Shown: piece after piece, positions 13,435-26,109 of the stretch
How the letters are laid out: the number at the start of each line of letters is the position of its first letter
Position numbering within the stretch: position 1 is the first letter of the stretch
DNA from: Owenia fusiformis
Taxonomy: Eukaryota; Annelida; Polychaeta; Sabellida; Oweniidae
Length of the DNA: 64,000 nt
Assembly (NCBI GenBank): GCA_903813345.2
Contig: CAIIXF020000004.1
Coordinates: 19,564,477-19,628,476, forward strand
Direction of reading: 5' to 3'
Position numbers and translations under genes: made by a program
The notes under the pieces: generated by a model
The model's input: the letters and a program-made list of their open reading frames with translations, nothing else
The model's database searches: none
Told to the model about the DNA's origin: nothing

Positions 13435-16400
13435 CATAAGTTCTAAATACTTATACATATTATTGATAACTAGTATTGAATGTATGTCATTTTGATCTAT
13501 TAAAGTCATGGACAGACCTTTCCTTCAGTGAATTAATGTCTGGATGTTCATATTATTGTTATTATTTTAATTAATGTTTATACATGTATGTCACTGTAGA
13601 TACACAGTCTTGACCAACCTTTCTTTATTCTAAATTAATAATTCATGTTAGTCCTGCTGTTGAATATTATATACTTTATCAAGGGTTAAATTGGGTGTGA
13701 GGCAAGGTAGTACTTTATCAGTGCTCCTAGTATAGCAATAATAGCCAGATAAGACCCTTGACTTTATTTGAAAAGTATAGAATATTAACAAATCTATCTT
13801 GGACACACATTTTTCCCTTTCCTAAAACTAACCCATGTCTACCTTTTTTAAATAAATGGGAAATATCATTAAGAATTGGGAAATATCATGTAGACTTTTG
13901 ATTTTGAAATATGAAATAAAATCAAACTCCCCTTAACTTAGAATATAAAATCTGCTCTGATTTAAAGTCAGTTTAAAAATTTGTTGTAGGGCAAAGGTGT
14001 TTGAACTATCTTAGTCTATCACATACATATATAGCTGTATATGTATAGAAATCACTATGTATATCTAGGTTCAAGTCATGACCTCAGGATTTGGAATTAT
14101 GTATAAATAAAAATGTATATTCCATAGATATTATATTACTAACAGATATTGGATATACTGTGTATACATAGAACATTTATAAGGAACTTGGAGTTTTGAA
14201 AGGCCTCTCTGGAGTGGGGATTCTTACTAGGATAAAGATGCTTAACAAAAGTTGGCATTATTTTGAAAGACATGTTAGATAGAAATTTAAGCTCATACAA
14301 TATGTATACTTCAAAGAATTATCACTGTACATATACTTGTGCATCATTTGAAATTAGTGTTTGAAATATAACAATGAATGTTTCAGATTGTTTCATCTTC
14401 AAATATTATGAACACATGTGAGTAATAGCAGATACCAAAGAGGTTAGTTGAATAAGGTTTTATAGTTTGTGGCAGTCCAATATTCAGGACCAACACAAAA
14501 TTTATGATAGAAGCACGATGTCAAATAATAAATTAGACACATCTAAATAGTTCATACTGCTCCAGAATTCCAAGCTCATTTTTCAATGTCAATTCTCTAG
14601 CATTTCTATTTAAGAGATTTCTTAAGGAATCTTAATATTTCTAGGATTATCAAGTGCCTGTGGTGAAAACTTTAATCAGAGCTGAGAACATGCTTCATTC
14701 TATAAGATCACTTTTTCTAATATTTGAACAAACTGCCTGATTTATTCTTAGTTTGCAATATAAAGTTATATAACAGAATGCTTTGCCTGTGCAAACTACA
14801 AGCAACATTTCAGCCTAGTTATATATTGCTCTGTTATACAGTATATTAAAGAATGAGAAATTGATTTAAGATGATGAGGCAAGATGAAATATTTGTGTTC
14901 TGTTGCTGTACATCCCAGCTGAAAATAGGTTGACTGCTTTCAACATGTGTTCCAGCAGGCATCTTCTGAAAGAATCCACTTTCAAAGTATAAATGAAATT
15001 TTTGGAAAATATCATTTTAATGTATGTTGGTACAGTTTTTTACAATGAAAGACAGTTAGAATATGAACATAGGACGGATGAACATTAAAAGGTACATTGG
15101 CTTGGTTAAATAAGAAATTCAGTGCAAAGTGTAAAGACTATATGAACACCCTGTATATAATATCATGGTTCAGTCTTAGATATTTGCCTGCAGTGACTTG
15201 AAATGTAAATATTGAAAGAAATGGATATATCTTCAGGAATTTCTGGAGGTACATCTAGCAACTATAGTTTCCACAGAAACTGACTCCCCCTTAGCAACCG
15301 TAGAATAAGGCATCAAAAATGAGAGAATTAATGTGATGCTATACAGGCAGGCATGAATCTGGCCTATGAATTAGCTCCCTAAGTTATATTGGTTCAAAAA
15401 CAAAAATACTGAATTTCTTTAAACATTTAAAATCCAACCCCTTCTACAGTTAGGTACATGTATATTTGAATTGGGAAATGACTTGTTAAAGTGCAGGTGT
15501 TTTATTATTTGGCTTAATATAATGAAATCAACTTGAGTATATTGTTTTAGGTACCCTTGAATTTGATTTACAATATGTCCCTTTTTCTTGATTACATATT
15601 CGTTCTAAGCCCCAGCTTGATTAGAATTTGATAAGAACTATATCCAATCAAAGAAGAGGATACTACAAAGTATCATGGGATTAAAAAACCTACATTGCTT
15701 GTGCATGTTTTTAAGTTTTTAGTCTATTGATAGAATAACAAAAGAAACGTGATGGATTTAAATAAATGATTATGGTAATCCATATATCTGTCTACCATGA
15801 TTAAAACTAGAAGCAGTTGAATTGAAGTATTAAAATGACACCTGTTTTCATGAAATCTTTATATTGAACAATAGATGTTTTTGCTCATATTGAAATAATT
15901 TGATCGATTGCAAAAATATGATTGAAAGAAGATGTTTTATCTGAACTGCATAATTCTTGATTGTCATCTAGGCTATTTTATGTACAAATATTAAAAAATT
16001 ATATTCATAAAAGACATAAAATATTCATTCCTGTATGCTTTCAACTTGGGCATATAGACATGTGTGTGTGTTTGATCATCTCTAATACTATAAGGGGGTG
16101 GGTTACCCTTGACTGTTGGAGTGTACAAGGCCAATCTTTAATAGAAAGTAAACCATTAAGTAATGAGATACAATGGAGAGTTGTGTTACAGGAAAAAGAA
16201 ACCAGAATTAATGTGATTTTAATTAAAAGAGAAGTAAAAACATATGTTGGTACTTGAAAAACAGTTTCGTCTCTTATTAATGTTTTTTGCAAAGTAAGCA
16301 AATGTAAAAGTGAAAGAAGGATAGCTTTGTTAGTGAACCTAAACAAACTTAACAGCTCATAATGACATTGAGTTAGAGTAGAGCTCATGTTTTACTATAG

Positions 16401-16556
16401 TCTCTATTCTCATGTTATAATATATTATATGTTAAAACACAGGGATGATTAGCTGGGCCCTGAAGTTTCTCCTTTAGGAGATAGAGGGAGAAAGCTTCAT
16501 ATATCTTTTAATTTCCATCAAGTATTTAATGTAGTTCATAATTCTTGTTTTTCCAG

Positions 16557-16792
16557 ATTATCTCATAGACTGCTGCTGTTAGGACATATGGAAGGAGAGA
16601 AATGATAGACAACTGTATAACAACTGGAGAATAAGCTCAAAACCACGACGTGCAAGCGTGAATGTCACATGATTATCGTGTGCACCATCTATAGGAGAAC
16701 AACATCACCTTGACGACCTTTGACGTCAACAATATTATCCATCCACCAACTACACTTGTTGGTCACCACATAAACTAAACAATTGAAACAAA
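16557..16792 (+). promoter_or_regulatory. mbl: 5' UTR part of muscleblind start-codon exon, with three uORFs
   Basis: A strong acceptor (TTCTTGTTTTTCCAG, AG at 16555-16556) precedes this segment, so it is an internal exon joined to an unseen leader exon. It contains uORFs at 16588-16605 (MEGEK), 16602-16634 (overlapping, another frame) and 16662-16694, all ending before the main start. An in-frame TGA nine bases before the main ATG fixes the start. TGCTGCTG lies about 15 bp into the exon; vertebrate MBNL1 autoregulates the homologous exon through such UGCU motifs, and the same could apply here (inference). Confidence 0.7.
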
Positions 16793-17002
16793 ATGGCTGC
16801 AATTCCTCAACAAGTGGCAGTGCCTACAGTGCTGAGTTTAGGTAGTAACGTCAAAGATTCAAGATGGCTGACATTAGAAGTCTGCCGGGAATTTCAGAGG
16901 ACAAAATGTAGTCGTAGCTCTGAAGAATGTAAATTTGCCCACCCACCCCCACATGTAGAGGTTACCCAAGGACGTGTAACTTGCTGTTTTGATGCCATAA
17001 AG
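16793..17002 (+). CDS. mbl: Muscleblind coding exon 1: ZnF1 and first half of ZnF2
   Basis: The exon encodes the N-terminal 70 residues of a muscleblind-like protein, a nuclear and cytoplasmic RNA-binding regulator of alternative splicing. ZnF1 is CX7CX6CX3H (C31, C39, C46, H50) in the context [13 protein letters not shown]...CKFAHP, diagnostic of the family. ZnF2 begins at C65 in CFDAIK and is completed by exon 2a or 2b. The start ATG has a good context (AAAATGG) and an in-frame stop nine bases upstream. The exon ends AAAG followed by GTACAT at 17003, phase 0, exactly where vertebrate MBNL coding exon 1 ends (after FDSLK). This is the homologue of the Drosophila mbl exon that forms abundant circular RNA. 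Confidence 0.95.
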
Positions 17003-17149
17003 GTACATTTTCATTTTACTGCTTAAATTTCACCTTTTGAACTTTTTCCCAAGGTCAGTTTCAAATTACAACTTTCAGTCATCCAATTTCACTGGATCCA
17101 ACTTCACTGGAAATCCAAAAGCCAGAGCACTTTGAATTGTGCCACTTAG

Positions 17150-18390
17150 TACTCCCAGGTGAAGTAGTAACTTCTAACAAGTAGTATACTCTCAGATACA
17201 TTACTTAGTACTCCCAGGTGAAGTACTGATAACTAACAGGTAGTGTACTCTCAGGTACATTACTTAGTACTCCCTGGTAAAGTACTGAGTTTTAACAGGT
17301 ACTGTACTCTCAGGTACTTTACTTAGTACTCCTAGGTGAAGTACTGAATACCAACAGGTACTGTACTCTCAGGTACATTACTTAGTACTCCTAGGTGAAG
17401 TACTGAATACCAACAGGTACTGTACTCTCAGGTACATTACTTAGTACTCCTAGGTGAAGTACTGAATACCAACATGTAGTGTACTCTCAGGTACATTACT
17501 TAGTACTCCCAGGTGAAGTGCTGAATACCAACAGGTACTGTACTCTCAGGTACATTACTTAGTACTCCCTGGTGAAGTGCTGAATACCAACAGGTACTGT
17601 ACTCTCAGGTACATTACTTAGTACTCCCAGGTGAAGTACTGAATACCAACAGGTACTGTACTCTCAGGTATATTAATGAGTAGTTTCACAGGTAGACTAC
17701 TTTTTTGTATATTATTGAGAGTAGTTCCAGGTGCATTACTGAGTATTAATAAGTACTCTATTAATAATACACTGAAATACATTACTGAGTACTTTCAAGT
17801 ACATTACTGAGTACTCCCAATTATATTACCGAGTACTTCCAAGTGGAGTACTGAGTACTAACAGGTTTTTGGTACATTACTGAGTACTTCCAGGTGCAGT
17901 TCTGAGTACTTACAGGTATAGTAGTCTGTGGTACATTATTGAGAACTCCCAAGTATATTACCGAGCACTTCCAAGTGGAGTACTGAGTACTAACAGGTCT
18001 GTGGTACATGACTGAGTACTTCCAGATGCAGTTCTGAGTACTAACAGGTATAGTAGTCTGTGGTACATGACTGAGTACTTCCAGATGCAGTTCTGAGTAC
18101 TGACAGGTATAGTAGTCTGTGGTACATGACTGAGTACTTCCAGATACAGTTCTGAGTACTAACAGGTATAGTAGTCTGTGGTACATGACTGAGTACTTCC
18201 AGATGCAGTTCTGAGTACTAACAGGTATAGTAGTCTGTGGTACATGACTGAGTACTTCCAGATGCACTTCTGAGTACTAACAGGTATAGTAGTCTGTGGT
18301 ACATTACTGAGTACTTACAGGTATAGTAGTCTGTGGTACATGACTGAGTACTTCCAGATGCAGTTCTGAGTACTAACAGGCTTTCAAATG
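17150..18390. repeat. 59-bp minisatellite with two subfamilies
   Basis: Left half (to about 17690): units contain CTCCCAGGTGAAGTACTGA, CCAACAGGTACTGTACTC and TCAGGTACATTACTTAG. Right half: units contain TACTTCCAGATGCAGTTCTG, CTAACAGGTATAGTAG and GTGGTACATGACTGAG. Both have a 59-bp period and share AGTACT-type landmarks, so they are diverged versions of one array (about 20 copies in total). The left units carry three CAG|GT words each, resembling 5' splice sites. A 148-codon minus-strand frame (17821-18267) is a by-product. Confidence 0.9.
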
Positions 18391-20374
18391 GCTGTGGTTT
18401 ATGAAGTTTCTGGTGAAGTTTGGTTTTTCAGATGGTCCAGGCTGAGAGTTAATGATAACTACTTTAGGCTTTGTTAATATGGAATATCAGTTTATAATGA
18501 TGATTTACAATTCATTTCCAAATTCTAATATGATTATTCATCATAATTATTTAAAAACATCATAATTTACAAGCATGTTACATTTGCTGCATATGCTTAG
18601 ACAAAATATGATCTAGATTACTAATTGTAAATTGAATGAATTAATGTATCTAGTTATTCAGTTAATGTCATAGTTAAAAGCATGTTATGATTTTAATCTT
18701 TTCATGCAAACCCAGCTACTATTTTGTGTAGAATGGCATGGAATATGTAGGTCCAAGAACAATTCCTATGTAAGATGTGTCCTCACATATAAACATATTT
18801 ATGGTTCAGTGAACTGATATGCTCATGCAGCTTCCCCGGCTAGCTCTTACTAAGGAATGATTCTAGCGAAATGCATGGAAATCAAGATTGCTTTTTGTAC
18901 AGATAATTGCATTTATTTGAATAATACACTTGAAATGTGAAAGAAAACAGACCCACATTGCTTTAATACTTCTATATGGGAAATGTCTTGTTATGTCTGC
19001 ACATTTCAAGTTTATGTATTTTTAATTGGCTTCTTTCTATCTCAGTCTTATGCACTTTCAAACTGAAATTTTGATGTGATATATAATACTTGAAAGAATT
19101 TAATTTTGTTGTTTTTTACAAAATGCAAATATTTATATGATTTGTAAAACCCTGAATTGCAGCATGGGTTAGAAAGTAGCCTATATGATTAGCAGGCAAG
19201 CTTGTTCAACTATACAGTACAAAACTTACATCTCCCTTTGTGGCTGAATACAAGTTTTGCCAAGTGTTGTACTGTACACAGGTTTAGTTGGATGTGCTTT
19301 CTCATGTTTTGCATATATTTTTTGCAATATCCTTTAGGTTTTCATATATATATGAAAATCAGAGAGGAATTTAATTGAAGAAAAGCCAGCATTTTCTGAT
19401 TATTTTGCAACGCTCAAATCTTAAATCTCACTTGTAAGCTGCAAATTATGTAAAAGTAAATTATGTTGACAAAAAATAAATTTTTGCATACTATTCTATT
19501 TTATTTATTGCAGCTAGAGGTTTTATTTGGTAGCAGCCTCTATGTAAAAATATATACATAGCTAGATTTATGCTCCATTTTATAATAAATGCCAATGTAA
19601 GTGCCATTTATCTTGATGAAAATATGACGGGTGTTTATAGGTAGAGGTCACCTTTCGCTATGAATCACATGTCAAAATTATAAAAAGTGTTTGAACATTC
19701 AGTTTATTTTAAAGTGTTTGAGTATCAGAGCCTCACTGCCATTTCGTATCCAAGATTATGCAATAAGATATAGTAACTATTAAAATTTTAAATCTATATT
19801 TGTAAGATATGATTTCATGACATCAACATGACAAATTCTACATTTAAGTAGATATCTAAAAACATGATCTTTTCAAGACAACTTTCAGAAGACTGCCCAT
19901 GGTATTGCAAGTTAATCTAAATATAATTTAGAATCGGAAGTGAAAATGCTATCGAAAAATTCCAGGTAATAAGGATGAAAACTGTTTTTAATTCACTCAA
20001 CATAATGTGGTCACCTTGTTCTTGCATTTCTGAGAATTATGTTATGAGTGCTTTATTTAACATGCATTGATATCATGTCATATATAGAAAGGCAATGCGG
20101 GATAACAACATCCATTTATTGGTTGTATATTAGGTCAACCTGGCTTTATTATATGATTCATATGTGCAGTCAATGAACCCTTAAGATATGGCAGATTTCA
20201 TAAAGAGCAATGTGGGCTTTATGGGCCATCATGGTCATGGTGTATCATGCAAAATAGGAATCAAAAACCAAGAGTCTACTGTAATGAGCAATAATGCAAA
20301 GGAATAAGCAGGCGGCAAGCATTTTTGTTGACTGGATTGAATATATAAGGTCAGATAGAGAGAAATGTAGGTGA

Positions 20375-21095
20375 AGCTTGGATGATGTAGGCATGGCCAT
20401 ATGACAAGGAATGAACTCATACATTGGATTGGATGATGTAGGCATGGCCATATGACAAGGAATGAACTCATACATTGGATTGGATGATGTAGGCATGGCC
20501 ATATGACAAGGAATGAACTCATACATTGGATTGGATGATGTAGGCATTGCCATATGACAAGGAATGAACTCATACATTGGATTGGATGATGTAGGCATGG
20601 CTATATGACAAGGAATGAACTCATACATTGGATTGGATGATGTAGACATGGCTATATGACAAGGAATGAACTCATGCATTGGATTTGATGATGTAGGCAT
20701 GGCCATATGACAAGGAATGAACTCATACATTGGATTGGATGACGTAGGCATGGCCATATGACAAGGAATGAACTCATACATTGGATTGGATGATGTAGGC
20801 ATGGCCATATGACAAGGAATGAACTCATACATTGGATTGGATGATGTAGGCATGGCCATATGACAAGGAATGAACTCATACATTGGATTGGATGATGTAG
20901 GCATTGCCATATGACAAGGAATGAACTCATACATTGGATTGGATGATGTAGGCATTGCCATATGACAAGGAATGAACTCATACATTGGATTGGATGATGT
21001 AGGCATGGCCATATGACAAGGAATGAACTCATACATTGGATTGGATGATGTAGGCATGGCCATATGCCAAGGAATGAACTCATACATTGGATTTG
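20375..21095. repeat. 51-bp minisatellite, ~14 highly similar copies
   Basis: The unit contains GGATGATGTAGGCATGGCCA and ATGACAAGGAATGAACTCAT. Copies differ at only a few positions, so the array is young or homogenised. A period of 51 leaves long minus-strand open frames in two registers at once (321 codons with 17-residue period PMYEFIPCHMAMPTSSN; 153 and 112 codons in another register), which is expected of a repeat and argues against a gene. Confidence 0.93.
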
Positions 21096-22546
21096 GAACC
21101 CAAATGGATTCAAATTGCAATCCTGCCATCTTAAAACTATTAACTGTACTTTTATCAGATACTAACATTGATCTGTTTTGAAAATAACATAAGATGTTAA
21201 CTTTTTCCAAGTTATCCCCTGTATTCTATATATGTATGCATTGAAACTGACTCCACTCATAGCATTTCCCAGATATTTTTCAATGAAGTACCTGATTTTC
21301 ATTTCCCTTGTTCAGAATGTAAAGTTTGTATTATTTTTTAAGCAACATAGAATATCTCTCTTCTGAGCTATATAGAGATGAATAACATGACAACATGCTT
21401 TTTTAACACAGACATTTCCAAATTCCTGCAAACTGGCAAATTCCTGGTATATTTGTAAACAGAAAAGTGATTACCTCCCTTACATAGAATTCTTCAATTA
21501 CATGTTTAAACTTAGACTAATGGGAGGAAATAATCAGAAATTATATAACAAATATGGAGGTATAAGTCTGTGTTATTACGAAATGACAAAATTATTATTA
21601 CTGTAAAGATCCAAGTTTGGGCCATAGGTAGGAAAGACATGATATGTTAGAAATAGGCTGAATTTGGGAAAGAACAGAAATGTTCAACAGACACAGAAAG
21701 ATGAAATATTTCCAACTTTATATTTGGAAACATGAACGCATCCATCAATCCCATGCTGCAATGCTGCTCAACATGTCATATTATGAGGCAGTTGGACTCC
21801 TTTGTGGTAAAAAAGTGTGAGGAATTATCACCACAGTATGCAGGTTCCACATGGTGGCAAATATGTTTTCCTGACATAAATAATGCCTGGAACTGGTAGA
21901 ACACACAACTTTTTTGTTTCTAATTTAGGAATCTGTTTATTTCTCATAACCCCAGTTTTTATCCTTGGTTTATTTTTGATGTTGACTTTATCTTTCTGTT
22001 ATCTAGTTCTTCACCTTTGCTTGTTGCACCATTTCTCAATTATCAGTTGTTGTGTATCTCTTTGGCTCTAAAATATGAATAGACTTGGCTCTAGCTGCTG
22101 TGTGTGAATTCTTTCCCATTTTGGTTTGTTCCCCGATTGTATTGACACCATTCCTCTCCTGTTTCTTTCTTTACACTATGTTCTCTTCATGAAAATGTGT
22201 CTTGTCTGTTATCTTTTTTGTTGAGGGATTTTAGGTTCCAGTTCTTGCAGAAGAATGTTTTCAGAGATATAACTGCTTGCTATGAGATATCACAGTCCAG
22301 GATATAGCAGTGCAAGAATGTTGTGTTTTAAATCAGATTGAGCAGAGCAGACGGCTTCATTACATTTGCCGCCATGCTTGTTTGGTTCTCATGCTCAATT
22401 GGAATTACTTCAAAAGTGTGCACTTTTGCCAATGGGTGTATTTCTAATCATTGTCAACTTGTCACAGAAAAGTCTTCAGATTTGCATTACTGTTCTGGCT
22501 CTGTTAATGCGGTCAGTTTCCATATTGATAATTCTTACATGTGTAG

Positions 22547-23013
22547 TAGGAGTCCCATGATTCATCGATACATTGATGCATCGGCTCGTTTGGTTACTAT
22601 ACAAGCGTATCGATACACACTGTCGAATATCGATACACAAAAATATTGTCAACATACCTGTAATACTCAGCTTTTTGAAAGTTGAATTTTACATTTTTTG
22701 TGTGGGTTACAGTGACGTGTCCCTTATTGAGTATTAATACGAACAGACAACAAACTGTATCCTCAGTCAATGCTAACAAATTACTTCTGTCCACTATTTC
22801 TTTGGGTCTTTTATCCGACAAAATTTGGAAATGTTAGTTCATCTCAATATATTGAATAAAAAGCGAACAATTTTTTTTTGTAATTATAGACGACGTAATG
22901 TTTATCTGAATGTTTGAAAATTTTGAATGACATTAAATGTATCGAATCGTTGCTTGTATCGTTAGGTAAGTATCGATAAATGTATCGTTTCATAATGTAT
23001 CATGGGACCCCTA
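22547..23013. mobile_element. hAT-like MITE, 467 bp
   Basis: The left end TAGGAGTCCCATGATTCATC mirrors the right end, whose complement begins TAGGGGTCCCATGATACAT. The flanking octamers ATGTGTAG (22539-22546) and ATGTGTTA (23014-23021) match at 6 of 8 positions, consistent with a decayed 8-bp target duplication. ATCGATAC/GTATCGAT words cluster inside both ends as subterminal repeats. No transposase is recognisable. Confidence 0.8.
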
Positions 23014-23766
23014 ATGTGTTAATCATTGTTAGATATGTAAAAACATTAGACTGTGGGTGGATATGTGAAAACATATTTTGTTTGGTTCTCAGTGTTTGGA
23101 ATTAATCATTTGTTTATGTATTGTGTTTATCTGGCAGCAGGTTCAAGTGATATGACTGCTTAGTTTCACATCTCATATGTTCTTTGCTGTTTTATCAAAT
23201 GCTATTAATGTTAGTTCAATGAAGGTATTAAAGTGGCTGTATATCTCTCTTCACTAACCAATTCTCCTAGAATTCTCTGATGCTAGTTTCTCCTCCAGGA
23301 GATCATGGGATGTCTGGGATGGGATCATAGGATGGAATATGGCTGTTTTATGACAAACACGTGACAAAAAGATGACAGACAATAAAAACAACATCTTTTG
23401 TTTTTATTGTTTGTGTGGAACTACTAATCTAGTATATGTAGGTTCTCAAAACTTAAGATTCCTGATCTAATGCACATTGGGCGTATATATACGTATAAAG
23501 TAAAATGGGAGTCAGTGACCAAATTTGGAGGGTTCTTTTCTATACTGTATATGAGGTTCAAAGGTGTGGATTTGGAGGAAGTGGGAAAGGAAGTGAGGTA
23601 AATGTTATGATAACCCCAATATATTTATTTTGGTAAAAACATGATTTACTAATCAAGAATATATTTAATACTGTTATCTCAAGAGAACACTCTCGAGATT
23701 AACAATTGGAGTTTCATAGAATGTTTCACTGTCTCTTTCAGACTAAAATTAAGGAAATTGATTTAA

Positions 23767-24450
23767 CCTTTACCATGCTGCCTTATTTCAGCAAATATAT
23801 CCCACGCAACTGGCTTATTTTTCAAAGAGTGCAAAAAATGATATACCTGGACTAAATAATTAATATCTCAATAACTACTGAATGAATCTGGATAAAATTT
23901 TCACAAAGGGAAGATACAGTGGCCTGGCTCATGAAAAAAATGTTCTCATGAATTTTTTCGTACATTAACACGACTGGGCATAAATATACCATGAATACTC
24001 CTCCGGAATCCGCCGCTCCGCCTCTTCGTCTGGTCAGAATCCAAATCTGAATTTGCAGCGATCGAATGTTCAATTTTTCAATTCAGAAAATATTCTAGTT
24101 TCTATTTTCGATGACCGTTATCGGCTTCCAAGAGCCTAAAGAGCTCGAAATCGTAATCTATTTCCTCCACATTTTCGTTGTGATCGTATTTGTCCACCAT
24201 TTTGTACGATCCGTTCACTAAAAACGACTAAAACACTGTTTAAATTGATGAATTGAGAATTATTTTTCGAAATATCGCCATTTCTAGGTCAACAGGAAGT
24301 CATGTTAGGCACTGAATAAATCGGGCAATCTAATTGGACAATACGAATGGCGCGAAAAAGTAAAGTTTGAAATCGGGCGTACGGGTCCGCCGGCAGTTGT
24401 GAGAGACATTTTAGTCTCGGCGGACGAGTCCGCCGGCAGCACGCTAAAGG
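23767..24450. mobile_element. piggyBac-like MITE, 684 bp, between TTAA sites
   Basis: TTAA flanks both ends (23763-23766 and 24451-24454). The left terminus CCTTTACCATGCTGCC and the complement of the right terminus, CCTTTAGCGTGCTGCC, match at 14 of 16 positions and fit the CCTTT...TGCC style of piggyBac terminal repeats. The interior is richer in CpG than the host DNA, especially 24000-24440, with GTCCGCCGGCAG repeated near the right end. The 73-codon minus frame inside is not a recognisable transposase. Confidence 0.8.
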
Positions 24451-26109
24451 TTAAGATTAACATACTGCAATGTTAACATATTTCACTTTTAATTGCCAAT
24501 AACGCCATTATTCTTTTCATATCAATCATTAAGGAAAACATGGTTTGATAGCTCTGTATTGAGAATAATCAAGGAGAATCTTGTGACCTAGTAAATGATT
24601 TAAACACTTCATTTTATTTTAAAGATTGCCAGCCACAAGGATGTAAAAATGGAATGCCTTCTATTGTGTATTTTAATATTGTGTCCATTTCATTTTTTGT
24701 CTGAGAAATGATTGTTCTAATATGCAGTATATATTCCAGTGTTATATCATCACATTGACTTCTGAAGAAGAAGCCTTTCTGATATCTAAGCTCCTTCTCA
24801 CTCTACTTTTGCAGGCATCTGACTTTTCTGGTGCATATCTGCAAATATTCCTGATCTTGATTTATCCTTGGTATGTGTACATATATTTCCAGAGAGAGAA
24901 AAAGAGAAAGGAGCTAGCACCTCAATTACATGTATCAATGTACTAATATTTTGTTCATCAATAATATTATATTATATATTCCAATAGCAATAGCATATTA
25001 ATGGGGGGGGGGGGTGTATAGAGGGTCTTGGAAAAGCATATACAATATTTTTCAGCTCTCTTATACCATATACAATATTTTTTCACCATATACAATATTT
25101 TTCACAGCTCTTATACCATATACGATATTTTAGGTGAAATACAATATACGATAATTTTGAAACTGCTTTTGATTAAAGTTTGGATATTTTTAAGGAAATA
25201 ATATTAGGAGAGAATCCATGTACTAAAGTAAATGTATTATTATAAGGGAAATAGACTCCACATACATACCACAATGATTTCATTTATTACATTATGAATA
25301 AGACACCATTCGGGTACATCCGCATTTTCAGGTAAACAAGTTGATTTAAAACACATTTATGATATAAGATTCATGACTTATCTTTAGTGATTTCACAACC
25401 TACTTTGACCAAAAAACTAACTTTAACATTTCTGCAATTTGCTAAAGCCATTAGCCCATTACCTGTAAAAGTACCATAAAGATATTCAAAATTAGCACAA
25501 AACCTGCATCATTAGAATGGGTGGAACTCAGTGTTCCTCTTTCTTATGACCTACTTTCCCATGACATATTTTAATGTCAATGGAATCCTTCATAGTGAGC
25601 CAGGGAAAAAAATCCTTGAAACATAATTGATGCAAAATTGAGAATGTGGAATAAAAGATTCATCATGTGTTCTATGAAAATAAAGTTTGCTGAGGAAAAT
25701 ATGTATCAGATAGGTAATGAAGATTCACAATGCACAATGATTTTGTAAAGCAGTTACCTGAAAATATTAAGTATTGAAAACAGTTTCAGAAATAAAGGAC
25801 TTCACAAACTTCCATGTAGATAATTCATTTTTGATTGGACTCGAGTCTGGAAATTAGAGTTTGAAATAAAGGCAAGACGAGACTTGATTGTTTAAACATT
25901 TGAAACAAGAGACACTTCGGGGTTTCAGATAAGGCAGCCTTAAAGACAGTATAAGTTAAATAAAGGTGTGTCAAAATAAAGCAAATTTCCATAAAGTTCA
26001 AACCACATGTTTCACGAATGATTTCAAGGCAAAGATGTATTGATGAGAATGAAAACTACTCCATGCAACTAGAAATAACTTTCTTTTAAAGGACCACAGA
26101 CGGTATTGC

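Larger units (their letters stand above)
1..16556. other. Region upstream of the first muscleblind coding exon (5' flank and/or first intron)
   Basis: The exon holding the start codon begins with a 3' splice site, so at least the right part of this stretch should be intron of the muscleblind pre-mRNA; the promoter and leader exon were not located. I see no supportable coding exon. Contents that can be named are minisatellites near 1.7, 9.75 and 11.2 kb, a truncated hAT-like end at 4.6-4.8 kb, a 1.1 kb foldback at 5.66 kb, a hAT-type element at 6.8 kb, a short dispersed repeat near 12.3 kb and a perfect palindrome at 13.4 kb. The stretches 1-1668, 1918-4638, 7377-9745 and 13435-16556 show only AT-rich single-copy-looking DNA with open frames under 120 codons that I do not recognise. 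Confidence 0.6.

Noticed and set aside
16041-16388. 115-codon minus frame overlapping a 98-codon plus frame
   Set aside because: Overlapping antisense frames of similar length with no family match; probably chance.
17821-18267. 148-codon minus-strand frame
   Set aside because: By-product of the 59-bp minisatellite in the muscleblind intron.
20245-21210. 321-codon minus-strand open frame with 17-residue repeats
   Set aside because: Fully explained by the 51-bp tandem repeat; a second register is also open, which is not expected of coding selection, and no protein family is recognisable.
23852-24073. Minus-strand frame inside the piggyBac-type MITE as transposase
   Set aside because: Only 73 codons and no piggyBac DDD motifs or zinc-binding end seen; element treated as non-autonomous.
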